Shown here: one piece after another, positions 33,008-44,900 of the stretch
How positions within the stretch are numbered: position 1 is the stretch's first letter
Layout: each line of letters begins with the position of its first letter
Origin: Edaphochlamys debaryana
Lineage: Eukaryota; Chlorophyta; Chlorophyceae; Chlamydomonadales
Direction: 5' to 3'
NCBI GenBank assembly: GCA_016858145.1
Contig: JAEHOE010000067.1
Location: 372,001-436,000, forward strand
Length of the DNA stretch: 64,000 nucleotides
Notes under the pieces: generated by a model
The model's input: only the letters and a program-made list of their open reading frames with translations
What the model was told of the DNA's origin: nothing
The model's database searches: none
Made by a program: the position numbers and the translations under genes

Positions 33008-33760
33008 AATTGTGCGCTCAAGCGCTCGGGCGAGCGCCCGTGCGGGAGGCTCAGAAGGAGGGGGCGCGGGCGCGAGCATGGGAGCTCTAGGTGGTCATGA
33101 GGCATGGGGCACGAGCCGGATGGAGCTGGGCATGCTGCATCGCATATTTTGTTGTGATTGTGTGGGCTGCATGGTAGCAATTGAGACGGCAAGACTTGTG
33201 CTGGTTGTGCTGGCTGGTGGTGGTGCTGGCGCGACGAGGGCGGGGACCCACGAAGCACACGACGGCCGGGACACACGCAACTTTTCTTGCTCTTTTGACC
33301 TTGTACCATATATGACATATTATGTCTGTTGCGTTTGACTAGTACTGAGAGGATACGGGCACGAAAACGCTCTTGTCGGTCGCGATTGCGACCCTCTGGC
33401 ATGCGCGGCTGACTTCGCGCCCAGGCTCTAGAAGACTCCGAGCACGTTGATTCCTAGAGCGAGAACGACGACCCGCGAGACATGCAAGCGGCATGTACCC
33501 CTGGCACGCCGGAATGGTGTTGTACAGGGCCTCGTCCGGAGCGGCTGGTCCTGTGCGCGGAATGACCCCGCAAGAATGCAGGCTTTGGGACTCAGCTGTG
33601 TACTTCAGATAGGGCACGGGCCCTCCCACTCACGGTCAGCAGGCCGGCGAGCGTCCAGCGCGGCCGTCAACTCTGCAAGCGACGACTTTGTCGAGCATAC
33701 CCCCTCTCTCGCAGCCGTCAAAGGCAGCTTGGTTTTTAAGGACGCACTGCAAAGTCAAGG
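33008..33760. other. Intergenic region upstream of the hydroxylase gene
   Basis: Nothing coding was found. It contains an AT-rich patch near 33308-33332 and the presumed promoter of the gene at 33761. Confidence 0.45.
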
Positions 33761-35303
33761 ATGCCTCCCAAGAAGGCCGGGAAGAAGCAGGCGGATGCAT
33801 CGCCATCCGCAGCGCAGAGAAGTGACTTGCCTGTTGCCAAGCTGCCAAAGCTTGTGCCCAAGATGGGACTGGAGCTCCAGGGGCTCTATCCGGAGGACGC
33901 CCCCACAATCTGGGCGCTCCACAACGCGCTCTCGGCGACGGAGTGCGACGCGCTGTTGCAGTACCTGCAGGTGAGACTTGCACAATCGCCGTTATGAATC
34001 ATGTATTTCGGCGGCCCCGCACACAAAGCCCGCCGCGCATCCTCCGCCCCACCCATCTCTGCCCTCCCCCGTCCTGTCTGCCCTCCTCCTGCAGGCCAAC
34101 TGCCCCCTCACGCGCGTGGCCCACGCACAGACCAAGAGCATCGCCTGGCGCGACGTGGACCGGGTGGAGTTCCGCTCGCCCGAGCTGAGCGCGCTCATGT
34201 GGGCAGCCATCTCGGCCCCCATCATCGAGCGACTGCCTCGCACGGCCCGCGGGGAGGTGCCTGACGGCCTGAACGCCAAGTGGCGTGTGTACAGGTGCGG
34301 GCGTGCTGGGGGAACCGGAGGGGAGGAGAAAAGGGGAGAGGGGGACGACGGTTGGGGCGCGGGTCGGGTCTCCGCTCGGACATACCGGCGGTGAGGTACG
34401 AGGTGCCTGGGGGACAGGGGTGTGGTTGGGTCGGGGCTACCACAGATGACCGTTTCCCCTCCCACCCGCCTCTGCCCCACCCCTGCCGCGACCCTCCCCC
34501 CCCCGTCCGCAGGTACAAGGAGGGCCAGGGCTTCGGCCCCCACTTTGACGAGGAGGACGTGTGCCCCACCACCGGTGCCACCTCCTGCGCCACGCTGCTG
34601 CTCTACCTCAACGACGTGGCAGCGGGTGGGGCTCGGGGGCGGGGAGGGGGGTTGAGGGGGAGGGAAGGGGCGGGTGGGTGGGGAAGGGGCGGGGCGGGAA
34701 AGTTGCCGTCGTTCAGCGCTACGGTATGATGGCCAGGGGTGACGGAGGGCCTCTATCTACTGAGACGGAGCGGCCTGGAGGAAGCCGGAGAGTCCTAGAG
34801 GAAGAGGTTTGCGAATCGACCTCTCTTTCACCCTCGCCCCTCCCGCCCCGCTCGCAACCGCAGGCGGCGAGACGGCCTTCTACCGCAGCCGCGGGCGCGA
34901 GGTTCTGTCCATCCGCCCGGAGCAGGGGCTGGTGGTGGTACACTCGCAGGTGGGGAATGATTTCTTTTGGGGTTGATATGGGGTCGGGGCTTCGGGGTGA
35001 TGGGGGCTGAGGATGGGAGGCAGGCAGGGGGTGAGCAGGGACTTGGAAGCCGGAGAGAGATTAGGTGGGACGGCAGCCAGCGAGCCCGATGCGCATCGAG
35101 GTCAAGAGCGAAAGGCCTGGGGATTGAGGGGCTGAGGAGGGGGTGCGGAGACGTTTCGGCTGCCCAACTGGATACCGAATCTTACCTCCAACCCCCGCCC
35201 CCGCCTGCAGGGACCCGACTGCCTGCTGCACGAGGGCCGCCCCGTGGGCCGCGGCTGCGAGAAGTGGCTGCTGCGGAGCGACGTGCTCGCTCGCCTCGCC
35301 TGA
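33761..35303 (+). CDS. Prolyl 4-hydroxylase-like 2OG-Fe(II) oxygenase, 5 exons, 233 aa
   Basis: Exons 33761-33970, 34095-34294, 34513-34625, 34864-34949 and 35211-35303 join in phase with canonical GT-AG introns. The fold signature is complete: first iron ligands in FGPHFDEED (His147, Asp149), the strand ETAFYRSRG, then LLHEGRPVGRGCEKW with distal His210 and 2-oxoglutarate-binding Lys221, the usual 11-residue spacing. The N-terminus is short and Lys-rich (MPPKKAGKKQADAS) with no signal peptide, so a cytosolic or nuclear protein is more likely than the ER form used for wall glycoproteins. Family enzymes hydroxylate proline with O2, Fe(II), ascorbate and 2-oxoglutarate. The substrate is unknown. 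It is a different family member from the fragment at 1-782. Confidence 0.9.
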
Positions 35304-36218
35304 GGGCGGCCGGGATGGGGCCGTATGCGGCCGTGGGGGCCCGCCCCAGCACTGTCGGGGCATTACCACGGCCCCGCGTGCACCACGCCAAGGGGCCGTG
35401 GCACATTAGCTTGGCGCGGCGCGTCGTGGCAGCGTTGCGGCACGGCCCTTGCCCCTGTCGCCCCGCCTGAGGGCGCCGGTTGGGGCTGTATGGGGCGGCC
35501 CTCGCCCCTGTAGCTGCACGCCCAGCGTGAGCGTTGGGGCGTGGGGGCCAGATGGAGCTGCCCCGGCGCAGGGGCGCGCCATCGGCCGCCCCAGCAGCGT
35601 CAGCAGGGCATCCTTGTCTGAAGAGGGCCGCTGCCGGGAAGCGGGGAGGCCGCGAGCGGCCGCCGCAGAGCAGCGTCTGGGCATCCTTGCGGCCCCGCGT
35701 GATGGAGCAGAGGCGGCCGCCCTTGCAGCGTGGAAGCCCTGGGCCCCGCGGGCCCAACTGGGCCCAGATGGGCCCCGCGAGCCCCGCGTGAAGGAGCCGC
35801 AGCAAACGTCGTGCCCAGTGTTGAGGCCATGTCATGGCCCAGCAAGAGAACTGGGCAGCCTCAGCGCTGTGCGTGGCCCTCGTCCAGGGGTCGTATGGGG
35901 CAGCGACGTGGCTGTGCGCCCCACCTGTGGGGGGCCATAGCCCTGGTGGCGCGGTGCGGCGCCAGCCGGGTGACGTGGCTGTGCGGCACGTGGGGGGCCG
36001 TGGCCGTGGCAGCCCTGAGGGGCGCTGGGGGCCGCCCCGGCGGCGCTGCACGCGCCTCCGCCCCTGACCCTTCGCCCCGCGCGAGCGGGCGATGGCAGGG
36101 CACTTGCCCCAGCCGCCTTGCCTCGGGCAGCAGCCCCCTCAGCTCGGGCCTCAAGGCCGACGGAGCGTTGCATGGCCCGCAGCTCCACCCGCACAGCACA
36201 GGACATCACATCACAGGG

Positions 36219-36247
36219 CAGCACAGCACAGCACAGCACAGCACAGC
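36219..36247. repeat. GCACA pentanucleotide microsatellite
   Basis: About six tandem GCACA units, preceded by diverged copies from about 36190. Confidence 0.9.
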
Positions 36248-37730
36248 AGGCGCCTTCGTCGGCCGCGCGGCGTCAAGCGGACGCCGTGGCTACCCCAGGC
36301 AAGCTGCCTTGCCTTTACAGCGGCTCCGGAGCTCAGGCCTTCGTGGGGTTGCACCCCTCCGTGCCTGGGCCCTACCGGGCGGCACCTCGGTTGGGGCAGC
36401 GGCCCGCCCCTTGTGTGCCCTGCCCCCTGCCCGGGCCTCTGGGCTGGGGCAGAGCGGAGCGCCCCTGGCCCGGGCTCCTGGGCAGAACAGAGCGCTGGGA
36501 GCTGTGCCCCTGTGCAGCTTCCCCATCGCACCCCGGCGCCGGCCCTGGTCCTGGGCTAAAGCGCTACCCTGTAGGCCTGCGCTGCATCCGCCTTCGTCCT
36601 GAGGCCCTCCCGCGATGGCCGCTCAGGCGCACGGGCACTCCCTGGCGTTGACGCGTCTCGCGTCGCTCCCGAAAGCATCGGCCCTGGGAGAGCCTCGGGA
36701 GCTGAGCGCACGTGCACGGGGCGCCCGGCAAACCTTGCCAGCGGCGATGACGATGCCGGGGCCGCTGTTGGCAAGTTACGGAGGCAGGCCTTGCCAGCCT
36801 CCGGTCAGCCGGCCCCGACTAGGCCTCCCAGGCGCTGGAGGACTGAGGGTTCTGTGCGGAGGCTGGCACGGAGCAGCCGCGCAGACTCGTCCCTTCGCGC
36901 GGGCTCCTGTGGCGCAGCCGTGCCATGCTCCCTCTGGACCTGGTGAGGACGTATGGAGGGAGGGCCTGCCGTGTACTTTAGGGTTCCGTTCCGGTGGTCT
37001 GATCCGAGGCTGGCAGCTTCACCCCGACTCCTGAGGCGTGCTGGTAGTGACCGCTCGCCTCGTCCTGTCGGCACGTCGCTGCACATTGCTTGTGTGCGCA
37101 CTCTCGCCCCCGCTCTCTCACCAGTTGCAATGCGCCCTTGCCCGGGCCTACGCCTGCTGCAGGCTCTTTGCCTCCCCCACCTCCCCCGCAAGACGCCCTA
37201 CCGTTCTGGGCTGCCGCTTCCGTCTCCGGCGGCGCAGCCGTCAACAGCAACGCATCGCGGAACTCCCGTCGCCCGCTCGGGCGCCGTCCAGGCCAGCGCG
37301 GGCCCCCCATGCACCGCTGTCAGGAGCTCGGTGCCAGGAAGCCCCGGCGCGAGACACGGCCGTCCGCCCACCATCAAGCGGCAGCATACGGCTCAGCTCA
37401 GTCCGTCCTCGGCTCTCGCTGGATCAGCCGCGGCATCGGAACTTCGTCGCTGAGGCAGAGCCCTGCAGGAGCCCTGTAAGCGAGGACGGGTGCGCGGTGT
37501 GCAGTGAGGAGGAGGGGCCCCGCCCAGGCCAGCCCAATCCCCTCCGCTGCTAAGCTCATTTGCAAGCGCTGGCGTCGCAACCCCGCTGACAAGCGACGGG
37601 GGCTGCCCACCACCGGCCAGCCCACTGGCGCGGACATTGATTCCCGGCTGACCGGGCGGAGCCTCTGCGGGTGGAGCCCACCGACGCCGACGACTACGGG
37701 GGTGGAGGCGTGCGCCGCCGCTGCAACGGC

Positions 37731-37860
37731 TCATGTGGGTCGGGCCCAGGGTCATGTGGGTCGGGCCCAGGGCCATGTGGGTCGGGCCCGGGGGCAATGT
37801 GAGTCGGGCCCGGGGTCAATGTGGGTCGGGCCCGGGGTCAATTTGGGTCGGGGCCAGGGC
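37731..37860. repeat. Minisatellite, about 22-bp unit, six copies
   Basis: Tandem units of the form GTCATGTGGGTCGGGCCCAG with small changes (GTCAATGTGGGTCGGGCCCG in later units). It lies in intergenic DNA. Confidence 0.9.
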
Positions 37861-38811
37861 CAAGATAACGGGCCGTAGGGTGGCAGGGGAGGGCAGGGGG
37901 GTTTGGGGGCTGGGCAGTCTGTGTTGCTGTTGCTGGGGCTGTTTGCAGCAACGAAGGGCCGTCGTGTTATCCAAGACATGGGGGCATGGGAGCGTGGTAT
38001 GACGTGTAGACGTTGCAGCGTGTTTGGGCCCTCGCGCGAGCTTGGGCACTGTGCCCTCGAACTCCGCAGGGCTTTGCACTTGCAGTGCGGGTGCAAAGCG
38101 GTGGGGTCGGTCTAGGGGCCCCAAGGCTGAGCGCCACGCAAGCTGTGACACACGCGATGAGGCAATGCCAGGGACGGACGGAAGCACAGGGGGGTGAGAC
38201 CAGGGCTCAGACCTTAACGTCCAGACTGTAGCAAGCAAGTGGCGGTTGGAATAGAACCTTATACCTGTAGCTCGTAAACGCGCCGTATTCTGCTCCTCTG
38301 TAATGTCCTCGGAAATGCGGGGCTCGTCATATCGTGCCGGGCCGGGCCGGCTGTGCCCATGTCCCGAAGCGCTGAATAATCACCACGTCATGGACGCGCG
38401 CCGCGGTCAGTTCCGAAAGCCTCTCCAAACGGTCGTGTGGCAACCATGACTGTTCGGTACACCTTATCGCTAGCAAGATGGTGTATGGGCAGTGCGACAG
38501 TTGTGCACGGGTTCGCTGCTGTCGTCTTCCGACACGCCCGTAATGCCGATGGCCCCGAGACTTTCTCCTTCCTTACACCGGTCACTCCATCTAAGAGTTG
38601 CGCTTCATGTGCGCCTTGTAAGCGGCGCCAGGGGCCCTACTGGTGTGAGTCGGCGGGCCAGCTGTTGTTTCGCTACACACGATATCCTGCGCGCGGCAGC
38701 CTCAATACCGCAGCGCCGGCCACAAGACTGAACAGTTAGGAGCGGTTTAGATAGCGCCGAGTCCTGGCAGCGCTCTGAAGTCGCGGTCCTGTTTGCCACC
38801 GCGCGGGACGC

Positions 38812-38916
38812 ATGGCGATAACTAACTCTCTGGCCCGAGTCCCGCTCAGCGGCTTGCTTTTGGCGCTGCTGTTGGCAGCCTCGCAAGTACCTGTCAGCGA
38901 CTCGGCAGGAGCCAAG
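38812..38916 (+). other. Signal peptide exon of the A2M-like protein
   Basis: Encodes MAITNSLARVPLSGLLLALL and LAASQVPVSDSAGAK: a basic n-region, a Leu-rich core and a small-residue cleavage zone near residues 23-32. It directs the protein to the secretory pathway. The first exon ends at a GTGAGG donor. Confidence 0.85.
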
Positions 38917-41900
38917 GTGAGGCTACGGATGTTGAGTCGTCGGGTTTGACACGCACGCTGTCCCCCTCTCCCCCCGCGATTGCCCCGGCCCGCCCCCACC
39001 ATCCCTGCGGGCGGACCACACACGTTTCCTGCCTTGCACTTGCCTCTCAATTTCCCCTCATATCCCACCGTGTACGCGACTTCCTGGCTGCCCTTGATCC
39101 TCGCCTCTCCCTGGCCACAGCCGAAGTCTCCCAAGCCCAAAGCGTCTCCCAAGCCCAAAGCGTCTCCCAAGCTTAAGAGCTCCCCCAAGCCCAAGTCCTC
39201 GCCCTCGCCCAAGAAGGGGGCGAGATCTACTTTCCTGGGCTCCGAGCTGCCGTTGAAAGTCATCCTCACTATCCCCGAGGAATTGGCACAGGATGCCGGG
39301 GCTGTCTACGTGTCCGGTGCTCAAGCGCTTCAGGTAAAGCGCACCTGCACAACTGATCAGCCAGGGCTTTGCTAGGGGAACGGTAGCGTCTGGCAGCCTC
39401 CGTTAGTCCGCGTGTTTCCTGTCAAGCCGTGGGCACCTCACGCGCCACGCCCTCTCCGCAGGCCGTCTTCTCCCGCCCCGTGATCGCCCTGGGCTCGGAC
39501 TTTGGAGACGGAGCCTCCGAGAAGCTGGTGAGTGCAAGGAACCCCGACCTCATAACAGGGCCTCGCTAATCTGCCCTGCTGGAGGTCCTAGCTGCGTGCT
39601 GAGTGCCCTGGCCGTGTCCCTCGCGGCCCCTGTCGCGGCCGTGAACCCTCTCCCCTTCACTCCCTCCCCCCTCCTCCAGGCTCCCTTCACGCTGAGCTGC
39701 GCCGTGCCCGGCAAGGCCCGGTGGGTGTCCACCACCATTTACAGATTCGACCCAGACATCGAATGGCCCACGGACCTGGTGAGCAGGGCCGGCCTCAAGC
39801 AGGGACATGGGAAGCGGCATGGAAACATGGATGACTCCCATCGCTCCGCGCCCTGCAGGATTGCGAGGTGGAATGGAACACAGGGCTCAAGGCCTGGGAC
39901 GGTGGGTCGAGGGCGGACGGTGTGCCTGATCCCCGCCCTGACCCCGTCGAGGGCGAGGCCCCTGCTGGGCGGGCTTCCTGCAATCAGGAGCCCCGTCTGC
40001 TCTTAAAAATAAATCCTCATGACCTTCCTGCTGCACCTGCAGGTGCCCAGCTCTCTCTGGGCAAGATCCCTGCCACCCACCGCCTGGTCAGCGACAGCAT
40101 GGTGAGCGTGCTCAGATCCAGATCTAGATCTAGGTCTTGCTGATTTGAAGTAGATCGGGGGATCTCGAGGGTAGGCCCAGCACCCATGCTGATCGGGCCC
40201 GCCGTACTGGTCCTGCAGTACTCGACCTGGATGGAGGTCGTGTCGGAGCGAGCGGTGAATCTGACTGACGACCTCTGGGTTGCATACGTCGGCATTGACG
40301 GGGACAAACTGCCGGAGGTCCCGCCGGACGGTGAGGACTGGGGAGCCCTGGAGTGCTGTACCGTGCGTGTGACTCTGTAACGGGGCTTGATCATGCAAGC
40401 ATCGGTTTTAACCTTGTTTATTTCGCATTGCCCACCGCAGGCAAGCTGCATGTGAGTTTCTCCGACCCTGTGAACCTTCAGATGGTGGCGGACGCCTGGC
40501 AGGTGAGGACCAGGGGTGAGGTTGGGCTGCCGGTGTGGTTGTGGGGCTGGATGGGTGCGTGCTACAGGCGTGTCACCGGCCGCTTGTGCGCAAGCTCTCA
40601 GCCTGGGTGCTGCTGCAGTTCAGTTATTGGCTTGAGCGCAAGCTGGCAGGGCGCTAGAGGTGCATGAGCCTGTTGAGTTCAGTCCCATTCATCACGGCAT
40701 GTGATAGCACGCTTACTGAAGGCCAAGCAATCAACCCGCGGCCCACCACACAGCTGATGGAGAGCTCCAGCGCAACCGAGGGCGGTGCGTTTGGCCCCTC
40801 CCTGCCCTTCGCCGTGGCGCCCTGCTACACGCCGGTACCCTGGAAGGGAATGGTGAGACGGGGCCAGCGACAAAGGGATGCGGGAGCTGGGTGCCCTACC
40901 TTGGGCCGCGGGGTACCCACACAAGGTGATGACCCATCCTCAATGATAATGGTGCCTGCTGACCCCGCCCCCCAAAACCCACACGAACCTTCCCTGCACC
41001 TGCCGCCCCGCCCCACCTCTTGCCCAGCCCGCGCTCAAGGACATAAACGACACCTGCGCTGAGGTGTCACTTGGCGCCAGCCTCAAGCCCGACACATGGT
41101 GAGGGAGGGAGGCTGCGGGCACTACCCATCAGAGCGATGTGCGGCGCCAAGGGCTCACCGTCCTCTCTGTGGTGGAGGCGGGTCGAGGCTGGGCTGTTTG
41201 GGCTTCCTGAGGTCGCCTTTGAGCCCCTGCTCGAGCCCCCACCCGCGCCCCCATTCGCGCCCCCACCCGCGCCCCCACCCTCCCTCACGTGCGCCTCCCC
41301 AACCCTCCCAAGGTACACGCTGCGCCTGCCCAGGGGCTCTCGCTACGCGGCACTGAGCGGCCCCACAACCATCACCATGGATCGGTACTTTGCGGGCCTT
41401 CGCCGCTTCCGCATTCCGCTACGAGCGCCCAATGACACCGATGCCAGGGACGCCGCCCTGAGGTGATGACGTGCTGGGGAGACTGGCCGTACAAATGTGT
41501 GTGGTCTATCTTGCGTTCACCAACCAATATACATGATCCCGGGTCTGGCTCACCTCCTGCTGGGCTGACGCCTTTTCGCGTACGGTCGTGCGCGCGCGCT
41601 TGACCCGTAATACCCGTAATGACCCTTGCTTTTCCTCCCGGCTGTACCGGTATTCCCCCCAGCTACCGGCGCCTGGATCTGTGGCTCCCCCACGGCCTGG
41701 ACCCCTCCACCTCGCTGGCCGACCTCAAGTCCGTCCTCGCCCTCTGCGAGGTGGCGCCCGGCCGGGACGCCCCCTCGCCGTGCCTCCGGGAGGAGTCTTT
41801 TGAGCTCTCCCGGCCCACCAAGGGCAAGGCGCGCCTAACCATTTCTGGACTGATACCTAACAAGAAGTACAGGTGCGGGCGGGGCCGCTAGAAGCCAAGC

Positions 41901-44900
41901 CCTTACTTGCCTTGGGTGAAGAGCCCAGCTCACGCTTTCGTACGTGCTGGCTGGACCCCCCGCGCTGCCTCCCCTGGCAGGCTGACGGTCGCATCCTCGG
42001 ATGACGTCAAGGATGGGTTCGGCCAGAGTCTCATGGTGGGCTTGGGGGAAAGGGGCTTTGGGTACCGGTGCAGGGACACCGGGGTACCGGCATTCGCTTA
42101 GGGGCTCCACCGCTTTAACCAACCTTTCTTCTGCCCGGTACCTATCCCTTCCGTCGGTCACTACTGCTGTCCGGTGTTCTGAAACAGACCCCTGTCCCCG
42201 TCGCCCATCCGCCCGGAATGAAATGCAGTCTTCGGAGACCGAGTGGTACATGGATTACGTAAGCTACAACTTCAAGGGTCCCGTGTCCAACAGCCCCTCT
42301 GAGGAAAGACCCCTGCTTCTGGAAGCCTCTGATGCGCTGTCGTCATGGCCCTTCCTCACCGTCGCGCCGCCGCCCGAAAGGTTAGCGCGGTATTTCCGGT
42401 ATATCTCACCACCTGCCAGAAGGCAAGGTGGGGCAAGGCTGAGTCAGCACGGAATGGGGCTCGTTGGGCTTGTCGTGAGCTTTACACAAGTGCAACCCCA
42501 CCATACGCCCAATCTCCACGTCCCCAGCCCTGCTCCTGCCCCCCCCCCCCTTGCTTGCGCCCTTGCACCCCTTCACCCTTCCTCAGCCGCACGGGCATCA
42601 ACGAGTTGGACGCCTACAAGCGCTCCGTGGATCTGTTCGTGCTGGATCCATCTCGGCCCCAAGATATCGTCAACCTGCTCTCCGTCTTCCAGGCAAGCGC
42701 GGGGCGGGGTGGGATCAGCACGGCAGGCGCCTAGCTACGGCGGTGCGGCGCCGTTGTACGGCAGGCCATCGGTGCATCATGCGTACGTCCTGGCATTTAC
42801 TCCACTACACAGCACCTGCGTCCTGGCTCCGCACATACACGCCCACCGCTTAACGGTATTGGCGCATGCCGTACGGCTCGCAGGACATCTACAGGACCTC
42901 TGTTACGGAGAGGCTCTCACCACTGGGCGCACCGACCGCCACCCTCACCCCCAATGCGGCCCTCACCACTGCCGGCTCGGGCGCGGGCTGGACCGAGGTG
43001 GCTCTTCCCCTGCCGGACTTCAAGTTCGCGGTCGTGTCCACCTGCTGCACCCCGGTGCGTGGGGTCCGGGACTCCGGGCCGGAGGTACCCGAGACTCACT
43101 CAGCAAGCGGCAGCATGGCATGCAGCTATAAAAGGGGAGCAGTAATGGGTGGAGCAAGCTTCCACGATTTGCGCGATGCTCCGGGTCCATATTGCGTGGC
43201 TGCATCGTACGGTGCACCCAATGCGTACGGCACCTAGCTACGCCCACATAAGTAGACGCGCGGGCACTTTCCCGCCCACCTGGCCTATCTTATAACCGGC
43301 GCCTCTCCCTGCAGGCACTTAATCCCTGGTCTGGCGAGGTGAATCATTATGACCCTGACATTGAGATCCTGATGCGGAGCAGCCTGTCCTTCACTGTCGT
43401 ACAATCTGGCGGCGTGCTCGTGGCCTGGGTGAATGACGTGTCGGAGGGCGCCGCGTCAGGGCCCGTGGCGGGCGCGACCGTCACAGTGTACGGCATGCCG
43501 GAAGGCGATTGGACCAGAGACGGATTCGTGAGGCAGGTGCGAGCACATGGGAAGGGGACGGGGTTGGGGTTGGGAGGCAGGGTGATCTGGTCATTATTGG
43601 CTGTGTGGGAATGGCGTAAGTCGGTTACGGAGGACACGCACTGTTGTACGGGCGAGTTGTTGTATCATTGCTCCCAGGGCATACCGATGCCATCGTTTCA
43701 TGTGCCCCCATCTATGCTCGCAGGACCCTTACATAATGATGACTGCTCGAACGGACGGCCAGGGCAAGGCTGTACTGGACGTAACGGTCGACGAAAAGGC
43801 AGGTCCGGGCAGTGCGGCGGGAGGGCGAGCTTGGGGGACCGGCCGGTAAGCGCCTCGCCGCTCCTCACCTGCACCTCCCCCGCCCACTGTCTTCCGCCCG
43901 CCCTCGCTTCCTCCCGTCCCGTCCCCTCCCCTCTCTGCATGCCCTCATTTCTCCTGAACTCCTACATCTGCAGCCGGGCCGAATCCCTCTTGCCGCCCTG
44001 GCGGTGGCAGGGGACAGAGTGTCTCTCCTCACGAACAGCGGCTACACGACCCGCGCCGGCAACCCCGACGCTTCCAGTCCGCTCGGCAAGCTCGTCCTGG
44101 ATCGACTCGTGATCCAGCCGGGCGACACGCTCAAGGTCACGGGTGCGTCACCCGGATCCGGATCTGCATGGTCGAGGATTTAGAGCTCGTGGATCGTGGA
44201 TCCGTGGATTGCAAAGTTCGTGTATCTGGATGGTTGAAGATCTCAAGTCTATCTGCGGGGCGGGAAGTCGTACGGACTGCTAAGATGCCAGACCACAAAT
44301 CTCAGGTCCCGGATGTTGCAGTGCACTCACACCACCCCGTCACCCTCCTCTATCTGTTTGGCCCCCCATACGCTCCGCCCCCGCCCCCTCCGTCCGCAGG
44401 CTACGTTCAGGTCGCCTCCTCCAAGGGCCTGACGCTGCCCAAGGCCGGCTGGGCCTACCTGGAGGTCTCACCCCCTTGGCAACCCACCAGCACGGGCGAT
44501 GAGGGAGGCGACGTTTCCGTGTTGTCGGCCCCGCCTCGCCTTGCCGTACAGGTGTGCCTGCTGGATGGGGCGGGGCCGGGCGGGGCGTGGGGATGTGGGG
44601 GCATTGATAGTCGTTCGCTCCTTCCTGACTAACATCTCCCCAAGTAAGCCCTCCACATTGGCATCCCTTGCGCCTTTCCACCTTCCCACCTTGCCACCTC
44701 AATATCCACTCCCTTCCCCCTCCCAGGTGGATGGGACCAGCGGCTCGGTCCACGCCGAGATCCCCGTACCGTCAGACGCAAGGTACCAGGCGTACACCCT
44801 CTCCCTCTACATGCTGCCCAAAGGAGGTGGGCATTGAAAGGATCGCGACGGTACCGCGCGGTACCGCCCCTTTGGTGGAATCAAGCGCTCTGCAGAGCGC

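Larger units (their letters stand above)
35304..38811. other. Long intergenic region with satellite-like repeats
   Basis: No exon model could be supported in 3.5 kb. It holds very GC-rich sequence with repeated GGGGCCG words (35310-36060), a CACAG array (about 36219-36247), a minisatellite (37731-37860), and the promoter side of the gene at 38812. Open frames such as 36615-37034 lack splice sites and family motifs. Confidence 0.5.

Noticed and set aside
36615..37034. Open frame in the long intergenic region
   Set aside because: No splice sites, no family motif, composition like its flanks.
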